This document shows positions 11,634 through 24,487 of a stretch of DNA of 64,000 bases, piece after piece; within the stretch, counting starts at the first letter, position 1; every line of letters begins with the position of its first letter. The stretch is taken from NCBI GenBank assembly GCA_037157565.1, contig JAZHRO010000050.1, forward strand, positions 42,232,001 through 42,296,000, read 5' to 3'. Under the pieces are notes generated by a model, which searched no databases, had not been told where the DNA came from, and was given only the letters and a program-made list of their open reading frames with translations. The position numbers and the translations under genes are program-made. The stretch comes from Thalassia testudinum. Its lineage: Eukaryota > Streptophyta > Magnoliopsida > Alismatales > Hydrocharitaceae.

Positions 11634-11757
11634 TATATATATACATATACATATATACATATATAGCTACATATATATACCTATATATTTATAACCATAT
11701 ATATATATATAGATATATTTACATATATACATATATATATGTGTATATATATATATT
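11140..11757 (+). repeat. AT compound microsatellite in 5' LTR of C
   Basis: About 618 bp made of TA and CATATA-type units with interruptions. The matching array in the right LTR is about 797 bp. Confidence 0.9.
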
Positions 11758-12450
11758 TTCACATTACTTATCATACGTGGTATCACGGGAATATCTACAC
11801 CAGTTGCTGATATTCCCCGATACACGTGTACAAAAAAAAGCGTGGTCACACACATCTTCCGCCATCCACCTTACACCCCACATGGCAGTTCTTCCTGTTG
11901 GTTGCGTCTTTCTAGATGACAACCGACTCGACACCGTGCTACACTCCATTGTCGCCTCCACCCTCACCCATTTATACATAGATAGTATAGACATATATAT
12001 ATACTATAGTTACTTCTATTTCTCTTGCATGACCATAAAAAGATAAAAAAAATATGAAAGAGAAGATAATCTTTGAATTGCAGGTACTCTGTCTTGGGAA
12101 TAGCAAGACTCGTTTTGGAACCCTGATTTGGCTCAAAGCCAAGAATCTAATTTTGAGGGTATGCCTCAAGGACAAAGATTATCAGAAAAAAATCTAAATA
12201 GAAAAACACCAAAAACACAATAAACGAACGGAAGAGATTCATTGTAGGAAAGGCGTAGAAACTTGACTCGTAACCCCACTTCCCTGAGTTTGACCGTAGT
12301 CCTAAAAGTGGCCAAGATAAAATCAAGTAGGCTAGGTGAAAAAAATTTTTTGTAAAGAGATGGTTAGGTTCAATTTAGGTTAACCACTATACACACTTCA
12401 ACGATAAAATCATCATATTAACAACCTATTCGGGTCTGACACATCTTTTC

Positions 12451-12470
12451 TGGCGTCGTTGCCGGGGAAG
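12451..12470 (+). other. Primer-binding site of element C (tRNA-Asp type)
   Basis: TGGCGTCGTTGCCGGGGAAG lies seven bases past the LTR end and is one mismatch from the complement of the plant tRNA-Asp 3' end in its first 18 bases. Confidence 0.9.
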
Positions 12471-13836
12471 TGCGCCTTCAAGTAAGTTTTTACTCCATTC
12501 CTGTAATTTTTCTCCTCTTCATGGATGTTTTTGTTTATTACTATGCAGGTGAAACTGTCGCAAGAAGGCAGGTAGATGAAGTCGAAGATGTAAGCAGATC
12601 CAAGGCGGGAACGAGAGCGTGAAGACGCTGACATCGCATTGGAGCTTCGCACACGTTGTTGAACAAGTACGTCTTCTTTTCTTAGCAACTTAGGTTAACT
12701 TATCATCTTAATAAAAAAAAAACTAAAAAACTAAAAAAACTAGAAAAACTTGGGGGGATCTCTTGGGGCAAGTTGATTAAAATTCACTTGTTTGATTGAT
12801 TGTCTTTACTCTCACCACCCCGAGATTTCCTGCCTTACTTCGCATAGCAAAAATCCAAGAATCTTGATTCTTGAATTTTTCGCTGTGGGAAGTATTCTTT
12901 GAGACAAACATAAAAAGATTGATTGCACCCCTCTTTGCCTCATTTACCTAAAAATTTGGGATCACATTTTTGGTAGAGAGACTTGGAATTGAGTTAATTC
13001 CAACCTCACCACGACTTTTCAACTTGCCTAAGATTCGATCCCGAATACTTCAACCCCAACAATTTGATTTTCTTTATCTTTTGGTTGAAGCCTTGTGTGT
13101 GGAAATCATTTCTGGTGATTGGGAGCACTTGAATTGAAGTGCTTTGGCTCCCTTTCACATAAACTCTAAAACTAATTCGTGCATCCACACATAGAAATCT
13201 CCATTTAGGGTAGCCCATTGCATTTTAGCATGCATTAACCAACTGATATTGAAAAAGGGTTTGTTGGGCTTTGAAGAAAACCTGTATTCTCTCAAAAACC
13301 TGGAGATTGGTTGAATTGGTAATTCAGCAAAATCCTAAAATCCATACTACTTAAGGCTGAACTCTAAAAATCATTCACCAATAAAAACTACAATTCGGGG
13401 AGATTTCCCCATTGCATGCTTGTTTTACACACTTGAAAAATCAATCACTTGGGCATTACCCGTAAACAATGCCCTTCACATTCTAAAAGCACTTGACCCT
13501 ATGCCTCTAACTAAAATTGGTAGTAACTTGACCCTTCTTAAGGATTGGAGGTTTAACTACCTACGTGTAGCGCCTACATGCTGGTGAGGGTTCCCATATG
13601 CTATCGGGTGTCTAAGACTGGGGCAAACGGCCTTTCAATCTGGCCCGGTGGTTCCGTGGTGCTCGCATTCAGTTTCGTAGTCCGTGATAGTAGGTAACTT
13701 AGATCTTTAGGTCTAAGGACACACTGTAGAGGTTAGGAATTTGATTGAATTGATTTGTCATCAAGTGTACCTTTGCGGCATCATTTCTCTCATCTCTTTT
13801 CCCTTCCCATCTCCCCAATTCTTCCAGCGGTAGTGC
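12471..13836 (+). other. Untranslated leader of element C
   Basis: 1.4 kb without a plausible coding frame before the Gag start. A GC-richer, more structured stretch near 13560-13690 is the likeliest place for packaging signals, on position only. Confidence 0.5.
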
Positions 13837-15700
13837 ATGTTTGGTAGGAGGTCACAAAACCCTGAACTGTGTGAATTGCCTATTAATTTTAGAAAAGAAG
13901 CCGAATCATCCTCCTCCATAAACATGGCTACACGCCCACCCCAAAATCTCGAGGGAGGAACCGCCCTCAAAACCCACCAGTTGGTGGAGCCTTAGATCCC
14001 ATAACCCGCCTCCAAGCCAAAATGGAAATGTATAATGAGCAAATTGAAGCCATTCGGGAAACATTGGAGGAAATGCAAAACCCTCCCGAATGGGAGGAGC
14101 CTAGGTCTCTTAGCTCCTATCATAATCCCACTGCTACAGAGACCATTGGACAAATTCGGGTCCCCATGAGTGGGGACGACTTTGAATTGAAACCAAACAT
14201 AATTAGCCTAATAAATTTTCACTTCCATGGTCTCGCAAGTAAAGATCCGTTTCTCCACTTGGAAGACTTAACCCTAATAGCTGAAACTGTTAAACCAAGA
14301 AATATCGGGTTACCTATAGTCCTCATGAAAATGTTCCCATTTTCCTTGCGGGATAAAGCATCGCAGTGGTTACGCACCCTTGGGAGAACCATCCACTCTT
14401 GAGAAGAGATGCGAACAACATTTCTCAAGAAGTTCTTCCCAATCGAGCGAACCAATGCGCTTCACCGTGCCATCACTTCATTTACGCAACAAAACGGCGA
14501 ACAATTTCATGATGCATGGGAGAGGTATAATTACCTCCTCAAGAAGTGTCCGCACCACGGTTTGCCTAAGTAGCATATAGCCCAGATTTTCTACTATGGC
14601 TAAATGAGACTTTGAAGCAGATTGCAGATGCTTCCTGTGGAGGGAATTTTATGAATAAAGACGAGAATGGAGCATTCGAATTGTTTGAAAATATGAGTGA
14701 AAGCTCAATGAACAATGCCTCCATTGTCGCCTTTAATCGTATCAGCCAACCCCGAAATGTCCACGAAGTTGACACAGGACCCTCCCATTCATCCACTAAT
14801 CTCAGCCTTATCGCACAAAAATTGGATGAAGTCTCCGTCGTGCACAAGAAGTTAGACGAGCTTCTGGCCAACCCTACCTATTTTATGGCAAACACCCCCA
14901 CTTCACCACTTCGTCATAATCCAAATTCTTCTAACACCAGGCTTATCCCGAGAAACCCCGTCAGACCTTCCTTACCGAGTGTCGCGCCGAGCGACTCGAT
15001 AAGTCATGTGGATCTGGCTTTTGAGAACCAATATTTTGACACGGAGGACCAAGCCTCAGTGTGCTCGGATAAGTATTTACATGCGGACACGTCTTCTGGC
15101 ATAGAAGACGTTTGCACCCTGGGGAATAACCCGTTCTCTGCCACTTATAACCCAGGGTGGTGAAATCATCCAAACTTCGCATGGTCCAACAACTCGCAAC
15201 GCCAAAACCTCGCGGGTGGACCAATGCAACCATCCGCACCCATCATCCTAAGGGCCTAGTCTAATCCTATGGCGAATCCTCCATCAGGCCCTTGTGTACC
15301 ACAAACCGAACATGCATCAAGTCCTCTTGACAAATTGATGCGAATGATGACGGATATGTCAAAGCGCCATGAAGAGAACATGACCTCTCTTCAGCACCAA
15401 TTGGCGCAGCAAAATGCTGAGATCAGTCAACTATCCATGACGACTCGATCTCAGGGCACTCTTCCCACCCAACCTGTTCTAAACCCGCGAAACTTCATAC
15501 CCCGTGGTCCTCAACCACAGGTACGACCTTCTCAGGGGCAGGTTAATCATAGTCTGCAAGCTCCGAGCATTCCACCGAGATTTTAGGCTAATCCTGCAGC
15601 ACCTCATTCTTATGTCCCTATTGCGAACTCTCCTCCGCCGTATGATCCCACTTGACCCGCATTGTCCAATGCTATCACTACGAGGAGCGGCAAGCTGACC
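13837..15700 (+). pseudogene. Gag of element C, degenerate
   Basis: The start codon lies in TAGTGCATGTTTGG, as in B, and the product begins MFGRRSQNPELCELPINF. After a one-base shift near 13950 the core Gag appears: coiled text MEMYNEQIEAIRETLEEMQN, then NFHFHGLASKDPFLHLEDL and LFPFSL-like text reading MFPFSLRDKASQWLRTL, then FLKKFFPIERTNALHRA. A TGA replaces an expected Trp at 14401, and a one-base loss near 14600 shifts the frame before KQIADASCGGNF. The tail carries NPFSATYNPGW and NHPNFAWSNN, Gln-rich coiled text, and ITTRSGK near 15675. Stops are mostly TAG/TGA at Gln or Trp positions. The role is capsid protein; this copy is non-functional. Confidence 0.85.
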
Positions 15701-15739
15701 GTCGATCCGCCTTGACTTGATCCTGGCCCATCTTCTTCA

Positions 15740-16886
15740 TTGCCCTCTCATTCGGGATGCGCACCACATTCGCGAGAGGACCATACACCCGAATTGTTGC
15801 CAGAATCAATCCCATTCCCTGAGGCTCTACTGAGGGAGCCAAAAGGCAAAAAGGAACATACGCAGGCCTTTGATAACCTGCGTAATTTTTTCAGGGATGT
15901 ACAAATCAAGGTACCCCTGCTCATGCGACAACATAACTACTGTCACCCGATTTTTCAAAGACTACACAACACCCAGGCGACAGTCAAAGAAAACCAAGAA
16001 TCTGGTGGTTCTCTCTCCTCATGCGAGTTGTACTATACTGTCAAACCTACCACCGAAGCAAAAAGATCCAGGTACACCGTTTATCTCCTATAGCATCCAA
16101 GGCTGCAATTTTAACCGTGCCCTGCTTGACCTAGGATCTTCCATCAATCTAATACCAACCATCATGCTCGAAAAATTTTCCTTGGGAAATATGAAACCCA
16201 CCCCTATCATGTTACAGTTGGCAGATCGTTCTGTCAAAATCCCGAAGGGTGTGGTGGAAGACATGGTGGTTAGGGTCAACAATCTCTATTTTCCTGTTGA
16301 CTTTCATGTTTTAGATATGGAAGTTCCTCGCTCACTTTCTGATTGTCCGATCATCCTTGGTCGACCTTTCTTGGCTACAGCCCGCGCCCTTATCGACTGC
16401 AAGTCGGGCTGTATTGAGATTACCGTTGGATCTGAAAAGCTCAAGCTTAACATCTTCAAGGAAACCAAGAATTTTGATTGCGATTATATCGAGGATGACA
16501 CATCTGACGAGGACATGGCCGCCAGCGCATGTATCGGACTAATTGGGACCTATTCTGACTGCTATGGATTACCTATAAACCTTGACGATTGCCTGATCGA
16601 CACATATTGTGACGTTCCCCCATCCCTCCCTTGTCCCGTACCTTCTCCTGGCCAGACTTTTGATGAGGTTTTCTCCGCTTCCCATACCTCGTGGTCTGAG
16701 TCATATCTGGGCTACTCACCGCCAGTCCACACTCTTGAAGATTGGATTGCCCTTTCTTTCCCACCAAATCAGGCGGATTTGCAACTCCACACAGGGACCT
16801 TGAGCCCACATACTTCTCACTGGGGCTATTCCTTTTCGGATCCATCTATCCAAAGAGCCCCTCTTCTTGGCCAATCTGAGAGCTAA
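15740..16886 (+). pseudogene. Retropepsin plus acidic tail of element C
   Basis: The protein starts with the pre-protease linker (IPFPEALLREPKGKKEHTQA, then VQIKVPLLM). A frameshift near 15970 moves it into the 15870-16886 frame. That frame has LPPKQKDPGTPF, the active-site motif LLDLGSSINLIP with its catalytic Asp, MLQLADRSVKIPKGVVEDMV, and IILGRPFLATARALIDC. This makes the protease core the best preserved in the window. An acidic tail (DYIEDDTSDEDM and a Pro/Ser-rich end) follows and stops at 16886 with no link to pol. The enzyme would cut Gag precursors as a dimer. The absence of pol after it is the notable point. Confidence 0.85.
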
Positions 16887-18263
16887 CTTCTTCCTCCCGA
16901 TCTGTTTTCTGATCCGCCTGGGACACTCTCGTCCCATGAAATGCCAAACCTTTCACCATCCACCATCACTTTTCACGCCACTCTCACGATCACTTCACTT
17001 TTCACGCCACTATCATGATCACTTCACTTTTCACTTCACCACCCACCATCCACCCACCCTACCACCCTGCTGTATACCCTGCACCTCAGCTCTCGTTACC
17101 CTATCTTTCGTCCTTTCTCTACCTATCCCTGCATGCATATGAGGACATAGCATTGTTTGGCATGGGGGGTGGATAGGCATCCATAGGATCTGGGTATTTT
17201 ATGGTATCATGCAGTTCCCACCTATTTATAAATATGCAAGAAAAAAATAAAAAGAAAAAAAAATCATATAATAATAATAATAATAAATGGTGTTTAGTAA
17301 TGATCTGAAGGCTCAAACAAAAATACAATAAGTGTTTATGGATATTCAACCTCTGTTTTGAAGACTTTCTAGGCCACAGAAGTTTGATTCGTTCAGGCTT
17401 AGCTTAATTCACTTGAGCATTGACAAGATAGATTAGAATCTCTCCTAAGGATGTATTCTTGTACCTGAGACACCAGTACAGGATTCGTTGGTTTGCTTCT
17501 ACTTGAGAGCTTAAGTAAACTTGGTTCACACTACACATATCAGGAAAGACCAGGTGAACATAAGATCCGACCCTAGTGTTCATTTGGGAAGGTGGAGTCC
17601 TTACCTGTGCACGCAGGTAGACCTTTTATCCCAGGTTTGAGTCTTGTGTTTAGGAGAAACTCTTTCCATGAAAAAGAAACTCTCCCACAAAAAAGAAAAG
17701 TGTGCTCCAAATAATGTTGTAAGAGATATACTGACACATGTTTCAAAAAAAAAGCAAATAAGTCAGTATATCTTGCAAATGTCTGTAAAGTCTACCCTAA
17801 AAAAGTTCTTCAGGGCAAGTCACAAATACCCTATTTTCCTGTGAGTCGCAAATGTCAGAAAATGGGAGTTGAGTTTTCTATCATCTTCTTAAGGGTTAAT
17901 CTGAAAATACGAGCTGAAACTGGGACCAACCTATACTTAAAAATTCGTGAAACCCTGGGCTTGAGTCTTAATGTTCATCTGGTCAGTCTTGATCCTTCAC
18001 TATGCACAAGCAATAATCTCTTGAGCTCTCGAGTACGGCAAAAACCTCCTGGATCCTGAAAATCGTACTTAAGGTTTAAATATCAAGAGTCCTGGTTAGT
18101 CGAGAGATGATCTATGTCATGTGAGACTTAAAGTACTGGTAGTCTTCTCTACAATTGGTTCTCATAATATCCAACAATAAACACACCTATGTTGCCTTGG
18201 AAGAAAATCGTCAGCTTAAGATCATTTCTAAATACTACAAAAAATGTTTTGCTAGGGACTAGC
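16887..18263 (+). other. Untranslated 3' region of element C
   Basis: There is no retrotransposon-like protein here. It contains about 2.5 copies of a near-29-bp tandem unit (16970-17040, CTTTTCACGCCACT type), the G-rich block at 17133-17169, an A-rich purine run (17228-17262) and an ATA run (17268-17285). Confidence 0.6.
17133..17169 (+). other. Internal G-rich (second PPT-like) block of C
   Basis: TGCATATGAGGACATAGCA followed by TTGTTTGGCATGGGGGG. It corresponds to the blocks in A, B, D and E. Confidence 0.6.
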
Positions 18264-18283
18264 AAAAGATAGGCATGGGGGTA
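18264..18283 (+). other. Polypurine tract of element C
   Basis: AAAAGATAGGCATGGGGGTA ends directly at the LTR start. It is the best preserved terminal polypurine tract in the window. Confidence 0.85.
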
Positions 18284-18657
18284 TGATTGCACCGCAAAAA
18301 TACGCCTGCAATTGTGTCATCTTGTGCTATGTCCTAGCATTACCAATGCATATTAGGGTTCCATAGTCGCATTTGTAAAAATACATGCATGCATGCATTT
18401 TAATTGAGAGGGGAGGAGAGTAAATAAGTGGCCTTGCAATTAACATCTTTCCTCAAGTGCATCTTTGCAAAATTCACCATCTTTTTATTTTTTGTTTCAC
18501 TTGATTTTGAAATCTTCCTCGTGGCTTCATGGAGCATCCTCTTCCTCCTCGCGCCATTCCCTACTCAGGCCCTTTCCCTGCGCCAGCCTCCCCCTGCCAT
18601 GAGCCATGCATGAGCATGCACAGCCAGGGCATGGCTGTGCATGCTCTCCTCTTCCTC

Positions 18658-18666
18658 TATAAAATA
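18658..18666 (+). promoter_or_regulatory. TATA box of 3' LTR of C
   Basis: TATAAAATA, identical to the 5' LTR. It could drive read-out into element B sequence to the right. Confidence 0.55.
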
Positions 18667-19832
18667 GCCACGGCTCCTTTGCAAAAGCGAGCCTGGTCCT
18701 CCACATAGAAAACCAAAGAAACACACAACAGCTCTCCAGGCCACCGTCTTCTCCCTCTCCCTCCACACGCCGGCCCTCCTCCTCCGAGGAGACACCCGAC
18801 GGATAGGAGTACCTCACGGTGGTGCACAACCACCACCGTGAGACCACCACCGCCCAGCTCATCAAAGAGCCGGTGGGTGTGGTGGCCTTCTTCCCTATTC
18901 CACCTTCCACGCCATTTCATCCATTACACCAAAGCTTCAAGTTGTGAAGCTCCACTGGCCACCGCCCGCCCTGCAGTAGCCGGCCGAGCCCCACAGCAGC
19001 AGCAGCAAGGCGGCAGCAGCGCACGCAGGCCTTCCGCGCGTGCCTGCAGGCACCCTAGCCTCTAGCTTCTTCGCGCAAGTGCCCTGTCGCGCTCTCTCTT
19101 CCACCTGCAACCGGCCACCGCGTGCCTTTGCAGCGGCCAGCCAAGCCTCACCATGCACCCCTACCAGCACCCACAAGCCTCCGCGCAAGCAGCAGGTTGC
19201 CCTCGCCCTCCACCGCACACGCCAGTAGCCCTCTCTGCACGCTCTATCGCGACATCCCGCCCGCAAGACACAAGCCGGAGCCACTCTTCCGCTCGAGCCG
19301 AGCCGTCTGCACTCACAGCATCGCCCGCTCCCGGTTGCGCGGCTCGCTCGGCCACTGTAGCCACTGTTCACGCGTTTCTGTGGAACACTATGGCTACAGT
19401 GGGGTGTCCGGTGAGTTTCTCACTTTACCGATCACTCGGCACCCCGCAACCACTGTTCGCCCACGCGTGGGTCTCGCCTCGCTTCTGCCAGCGGCCCCCC
19501 ACGCGTCTGCTAGCCCCCGCACCCGCCTGCGTCGCCCGCTCTCTTCGCCCACGCGTGCCTGCTAGCACCTGCTCTAGCCCTTCGCGCAGCGCGGTGCGTT
19601 GCGGCCTCCTCTCTCCGCGCCCACGCCCTCCAGCGCGCTCCTCTCTACGCGCATACATGCCTGCGCGTGCATGTGGAGCCTCCAGATGGCGCTTGGAAGC
19701 TGCAGACATCTTAACTCGCCTCCCTCACCTCCAGCAGCTCTCTCTCTCTCTCTCTCTCACAACACTCTCCCTATCTCTTTACCGACGCTTGCACACACAT
19801 ACACTCACACTTTCATACACACACCTATACAC

Positions 19833-20220
19833 TATTATATACATATATATATATATACGTATACATATATATATTGATATATATATACGTATACATATAT
19901 ATATTGATATATATACATATATTTATGTACATATATATATATACATATATATATATACTTATATCTATATATATATGTAGTATTTATATAACTAAGTATT
20001 AGTATACATATATATATATACATATATCTATATACTTATATACATATATATATATTTATACATATATCTATACATATATTAGTACTTATATAAATATGTA
20101 TTAGTCTATATATACACACACACACATATATATATATATATACATATATATACACATATACTTATGCATACATATATATACATATATTTATACATACATA
20201 TATATATATATATATGTAAC

Positions 20221-20254
<34 letters not shown>

Positions 20255-20629
20255 TCTATCTATCTACATATATCTATATACATATATTGCCACATATATA
20301 TATATATATATTTTTACATCTATATAGTTATATATACATACTTATACATATATATATACATATCTATCTACATATATCTATATACATATATTGCCATATA
20401 TATATATATATTTACATCTATATGGTTATATATACATACTTATACATATATATATACATATATATATATCTATACATATATCTATCTATACATATGCTTA
20501 TATATATATATATACGTACATACATACATATATATATATACATACATACATACATATATATATATATATTTATAACCATATATATATATATATAGTTATA
20601 TTTACATATATACATACATATATATATTT
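19833..20629 (+). repeat. AT compound microsatellite in 3' LTR of C
   Basis: About 797 bp of TA/CATATA-type units, roughly 180 bp longer than the partner array. Block-wise duplications are visible, for example TATCTACATATATC segments near 20270 and 20365. Open frames inside it encode only repetitive Tyr/Ile text and are artefacts. Confidence 0.9.
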
Positions 20630-21329
20630 TCACGTTACTTACCATAGGTGGTATCGCGGGAATATCTGCACCAGTTGCTGATATTTCCTGATACACTTGT
20701 ACAAAAAAAAGCATGGTCACACACATCTTCCGCTATCCACCTTACACTCCACGCGGCACTTCGTCCTGTTGGTTGCGTTTTTCTAGACGACAACCGACTC
20801 GACACCGTGCTACACTCCATCGTCGCCTCCACCCCCACCCCTTTATACATATATAGTATAGACATATATATATATATACTATAGTTACTTTACTTCTATT
20901 TCTCTTGCATGACCATAAAAAGATAAAAAAAATATAAAAGAGAAAAGATAATCTTTGAATTGCAGGTACTCCATCTTGCGAATAGCAAGACCCGTTTTGG
21001 AATCCTGATTTGGCTCAAAGCCAAGAACCTAATTTTGAGGGTGTGCCTCAAGGACAAAGATTATCAGAAAAAAAAAATCTAAATAGAAAAACACCAAAAA
21101 CACAATAAACGAACGGAAGAGATTCATTCTAGGAAAGGCGTAGAAACTTGACTTGTAACCCCATTTCCCTGAGTTTGACCCTAGGCCTAAAAGTGACCAA
21201 GATAAAATCAAGTAGGCCAGGTGAAAAAATTTTTTTGTAAAGAGATGGTTAGGTCCGATTCAGGTTAACCACCATACACACTTCAACGATAAAATCATCA
21301 TATTAACAACCTATTCGGGTCTGACACCA

Positions 21330-22737
21330 CCTATCCTACTGTTCAGCAACAAGGTCCAATTCTCTCTCCACCTCCACATTTTGAGGACAAAATCAAGAGG
21401 TGGAAATAGAAACTCGTCCCCCAAAATAGCCAATCCATTCCCCTATTGCAGATCTTATCCCACCTCCACACTAGAGGACTGTCAGAATCTAACGTAACGG
21501 GACCATTGAAGAATGCACAAGTCACTATTCCGTTACTTGATATCCTCATTCTCAATCCCACCTCACCTAACTTATCTAGAAAAGAGGTGGAAGAACCATC
21601 ACAAGGGAAGGTAGTACTGTTTGAAAGTGTGAGTGACATAATCCAAAACAGTCTACCTCCTAAGAAATCTAATATAGGCACCCCGCTGATCCCTTGCAAG
21701 ATCGGTGGTACAAATCTCAAGTGGTTGTACTGGATCTTGGTGCTTCAGTCAACCTAATCCCAATCGCCCTATTTGAAAAACTATGGATTAGACAGCGAAA
21801 ACCCACTGATGTTACTTTGCAATTGCCTTATCGAACCGCAATCACCTCGATTGGACTGGTAGAGGATGTGGTAGTTAGAGTCAAATATTTCAGCTACTTA
21901 GCTGATTTCCTAGTTCTTGACATGGATGCACCACAACCAATACAAGATATGCCCATGATTTTGGGAAGACCTTTCTTGGCTACTGCAGGAGCCATAATTA
22001 ATTGTGAATTAGGACACCTGGTAATTGCCTCTAGAGAGAAGCAAACTGAGATCAATATTTTCGAGACATCATTAAAAGGAAAAGGAAAGTGCTTGCCAGA
22101 ACAACTAGGTTTGATTCAGGATCTCATGACTGTTTCGGTGACAGAAAACCTAGAGCCAGAACTGGAAGTTTTCCACATGATTGAGGATCTCGATTTAGCC
22201 GAGCATGATTCCAGCAAATTTAGAGTATGGGAGGCTTTCACCTTTGATCTTGAGGAAACATACATGGATTTTGGGGAACAGGATAACAATCGATGAGATT
22301 TAGATTCCATGGATCTGGAAACATTTCATTATGATGTTTGTTTTGAAGATCTCCAGGAATTAGGCATGGTGGATACTGAGAGTGACCATAACCCAGAGTA
22401 TGAATCCTTTATAGATTTGGAATTGCATGATAAAAAGGGCACTCTCCAAACATTCATTTTTTATTGGGATGAAAACTATAGAAAAGAATCATTAGACAAC
22501 CCTATCTTTGAGTCATGTTTTGAGGAATTGATCTTACACCCATTAGAGAGAAATCAAGATGACTCATTAGAAAAGGATCCATTAGGCCACATTGCACAAG
22601 AGGAACCACACATCTGGGATACGCTGATTAGATTTGCCTCTATTGGATCCTGGACCCATGATGATCTTACTTTAGAACTCCATGATCATTACATCTTCCA
22701 AGTCATTCCTCTGCAGAAACTCCATAAGAGTACCTAG
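21330..22737 (+). pseudogene. Gag end, retropepsin and acidic tail of element B
   Basis: This continues the B frame past element C. The Gag tail leads to the linker (NAQVTIPLLDILI, LPPKKSNIGTPLIPC). A frameshift near 21700 precedes the active-site text VVVLDLGASVNLIPIALFEK, which keeps the catalytic Asp. VTLQLPYRTAITSIGLVEDV follows, where the usual ADRS reads PYRT. MILGRPFLATAGAIINCELG closes the core. An in-frame TGA at 22294 separates the protease from an acidic tail (22309-22737, starting MDLETFHYDVCFEDLQELGM). The tail has no domain I recognise and ends without pol. Confidence 0.82.
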
Positions 22738-24464
22738 GAATGAATCAACTTGACCCAAATCATAGACCTTCTGGAATGACTCTTCATCATAATTTGATAC
22801 TCATTTTTGGCCATTTGATTCTCATCCACCACGATCACATATTTGCCCCTATCACTCATCATAATGCGTTAGTTAAAATATCCTTTTGAGCTTCATTGCA
22901 CCCAGCTGATGGCATGAAACTTAGCGGTTAACGGGAGGCAACCCGTCATCTTTTGAAAAACCCAAAACCTTCCTGACATATCCTTTTACTGAATTCATAT
23001 TGCACTTTAGGATTCGTCCATTAGAACAGTAGACTCCACCTTTGATACTTGTATCAGAACTAGAAATCATTCGCAATAGTCATTCCGGCCCGTTCACCAC
23101 CCACCTGTTCTAATGTATGATTTGAATTGAACTTGAACCCACCTAATTTACAATGAGAACATTGTAAAACTTAGGCATGAGGAGGTATTAAAGTGCAAAA
23201 TGCTGTGAAATCAATGCATGGAAGGGGGAAAAAAAAAGAAGAGAAAAGAGGAAAGGAGAGGTCATTTTAAACTGAATGAAAAGAGGAGAGGAAGAAAAGA
23301 AAAGATAAAAAAGAAAAAAAGGAGCAAACAAAAAGACAAAAAAATGAATTAATCCCTTAAAATTTAATATGGAACCTACCTAACTTCTAGGTTGGATCAA
23401 ATGATGAATTAAGACCTGGAAGGTTAAAACTTAGGGAATTAGTGATGAATATCAACCTTAGTCCTCTTGGATCTATTTTAGGGTTTAAACACTCACGTAT
23501 TTGTTAAGATTCAGATTAATCCTTAAGAGGTTGAAGAAAGTGCGAGGCTAATGTAGTAGATTTAAGGCTTAGGGATTATTCGGCCATGTTGCCTACCTTT
23601 TGGTTTGTCGGACATGGTAACTTAAGCACCCAAAAATCACACACTAAGTCTGGTTCAGTGCGCTTAACAAAGAAAAATCTACCAAAAATGTTTTGTTCCA
23701 AAAAGTCATCGCAAAGATCTAGTGTAGGAGAGGCTTGACAACACAAGTTTATTGGATGAGTTCCCAACGTGGAAAGGTGGGAAATTCCCCTCGAAGATGC
23801 ATAATAACATATTGTCTCCTCGGTGTTTGTCTCTTAGGATATCTAAATATCCTACCGGGGGCATGTAAGCACCTTATCCTGGTTCAGGTGCCATGAGCGA
23901 GATTATCCCGAAATGTTGATTGCTAGGGCCTGAATTTAGCTATAGAACGCCATGGGCAGCGTTATCTTGAAGTGTTCAAAGCCAGGGTTCTGGGGTTTGC
24001 CATGAGTGGTACTATCCTAAAGCATCGAAAGCCAGAGATCCTTCGAGGATTGATGGTGGGGACAAATAATCTAATACAGATCGTGTTTAGGGCCAATTCG
24101 AGGTTGGATTTAGGGGAAAATAAAAAGAAAAGAGAGAAAACTCTCTAAATGAAAAATCCTTTTCTATCTCTTTCTTACAAAAAATGCATTAGCAAACTGA
24201 ACCTGGACATGTTACGTCTATGCACGGGTGCTTTAACTGTTGGGATCAGCGAACCTTTGGGCAGTTTTTGCAGGCTTTAGAAACCTTCAGGACAGACTTA
24301 GGCTAAAGCTGGTTAGGTATGGATCTTGACTAATACTTGAGTACCTCTAGGCCTATTATTGATATCCTCATCTGATTTCTAGAGATGCAGTTTAGTAAGG
24401 AACCCTGACGGTTACATCTAACCTAGAGACCTGGTTTGATCCATAGGATGTTTGCTAAGGGACT
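22738..24464 (+). other. Untranslated 3' region of element B
   Basis: No protein-like frame is present. Landmarks are the ACGGGAGGCAACCCGT inverted motif (22931-22946), the G-rich block (23150-23187) and a purine run of over 100 bp (23221-23345). The GGGAGGCAACCC motif is common after the coding region of Athila/Tat-type plant gypsy elements. Confidence 0.6.
23150..23187 (+). other. Internal G-rich (second PPT-like) block of B
   Basis: ACAATGAGAACATTGT, a short spacer, then TTAGGCATGAGGAGG. The ACAATG/CATTGT arms are complementary, as in element E. Confidence 0.6.
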
Positions 24465-24487
24465 AAAAAAAGCTAGGTGTGGGAGTA
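24465..24487 (+). other. Polypurine tract of element B
   Basis: AAAAAAAGCTAGGTGTGGGAGTA abuts the LTR start. It corresponds to the CTAGCAAA...TAGGCATGGGGGTA consensus with several transitions. Confidence 0.75.

Larger units (their letters stand above)
9575..12443 (+). repeat. 5' LTR of element C
   Basis: This 2,869-bp LTR has strongly two-part composition. A GC- and CpG-rich block of about 1 kb (10020-11060) lies downstream of the TATA box, then an AT compound microsatellite of about 0.6 kb (11140-11757). The right LTR is 3,046 bp, and nearly all the length difference lies in the microsatellite. The GC-rich block has long open frames on both strands, which is a composition effect and not evidence of genes. 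Confidence 0.92.
9575..21329 (+). mobile_element. Element C: gypsy gag-protease element with giant LTRs
   Basis: The element starts TGATTGCACC and ends TCTGACACCA. CCTAT is duplicated at 9570-9574 and 21330-21334, inside the Gag frame of element B. Order is LTR, tRNA-Asp-type primer site, leader, Gag, protease plus tail, noncoding 3' region, polypurine tract, LTR. At 11.8 kb it is half LTR. No reverse transcriptase, RNase H or integrase is encoded. It is younger than B because it interrupts B. Confidence 0.93.
18284..21329 (+). repeat. 3' LTR of element C
   Basis: A 3,046-bp copy of 9575-12443 ending TCTGACACCA, directly followed by the CCTAT duplication. It keeps the palindrome (18612-18646), TATA box (18658-18666), 12-bp stem (18813-18842) and third inverted repeat (19352-19402). 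Confidence 0.92.

Noticed and set aside
11140..11757. Possible CRISPR-like or satellite array
   Set aside because: There is no constant repeat-spacer structure. It is a compound AT microsatellite inside an LTR of a plant element.
20164..20681. Open frames coding Tyr/Ile/His-rich repeats in the 3' LTR of C
   Set aside because: These are translations of the TA/CATATA microsatellite, not proteins.
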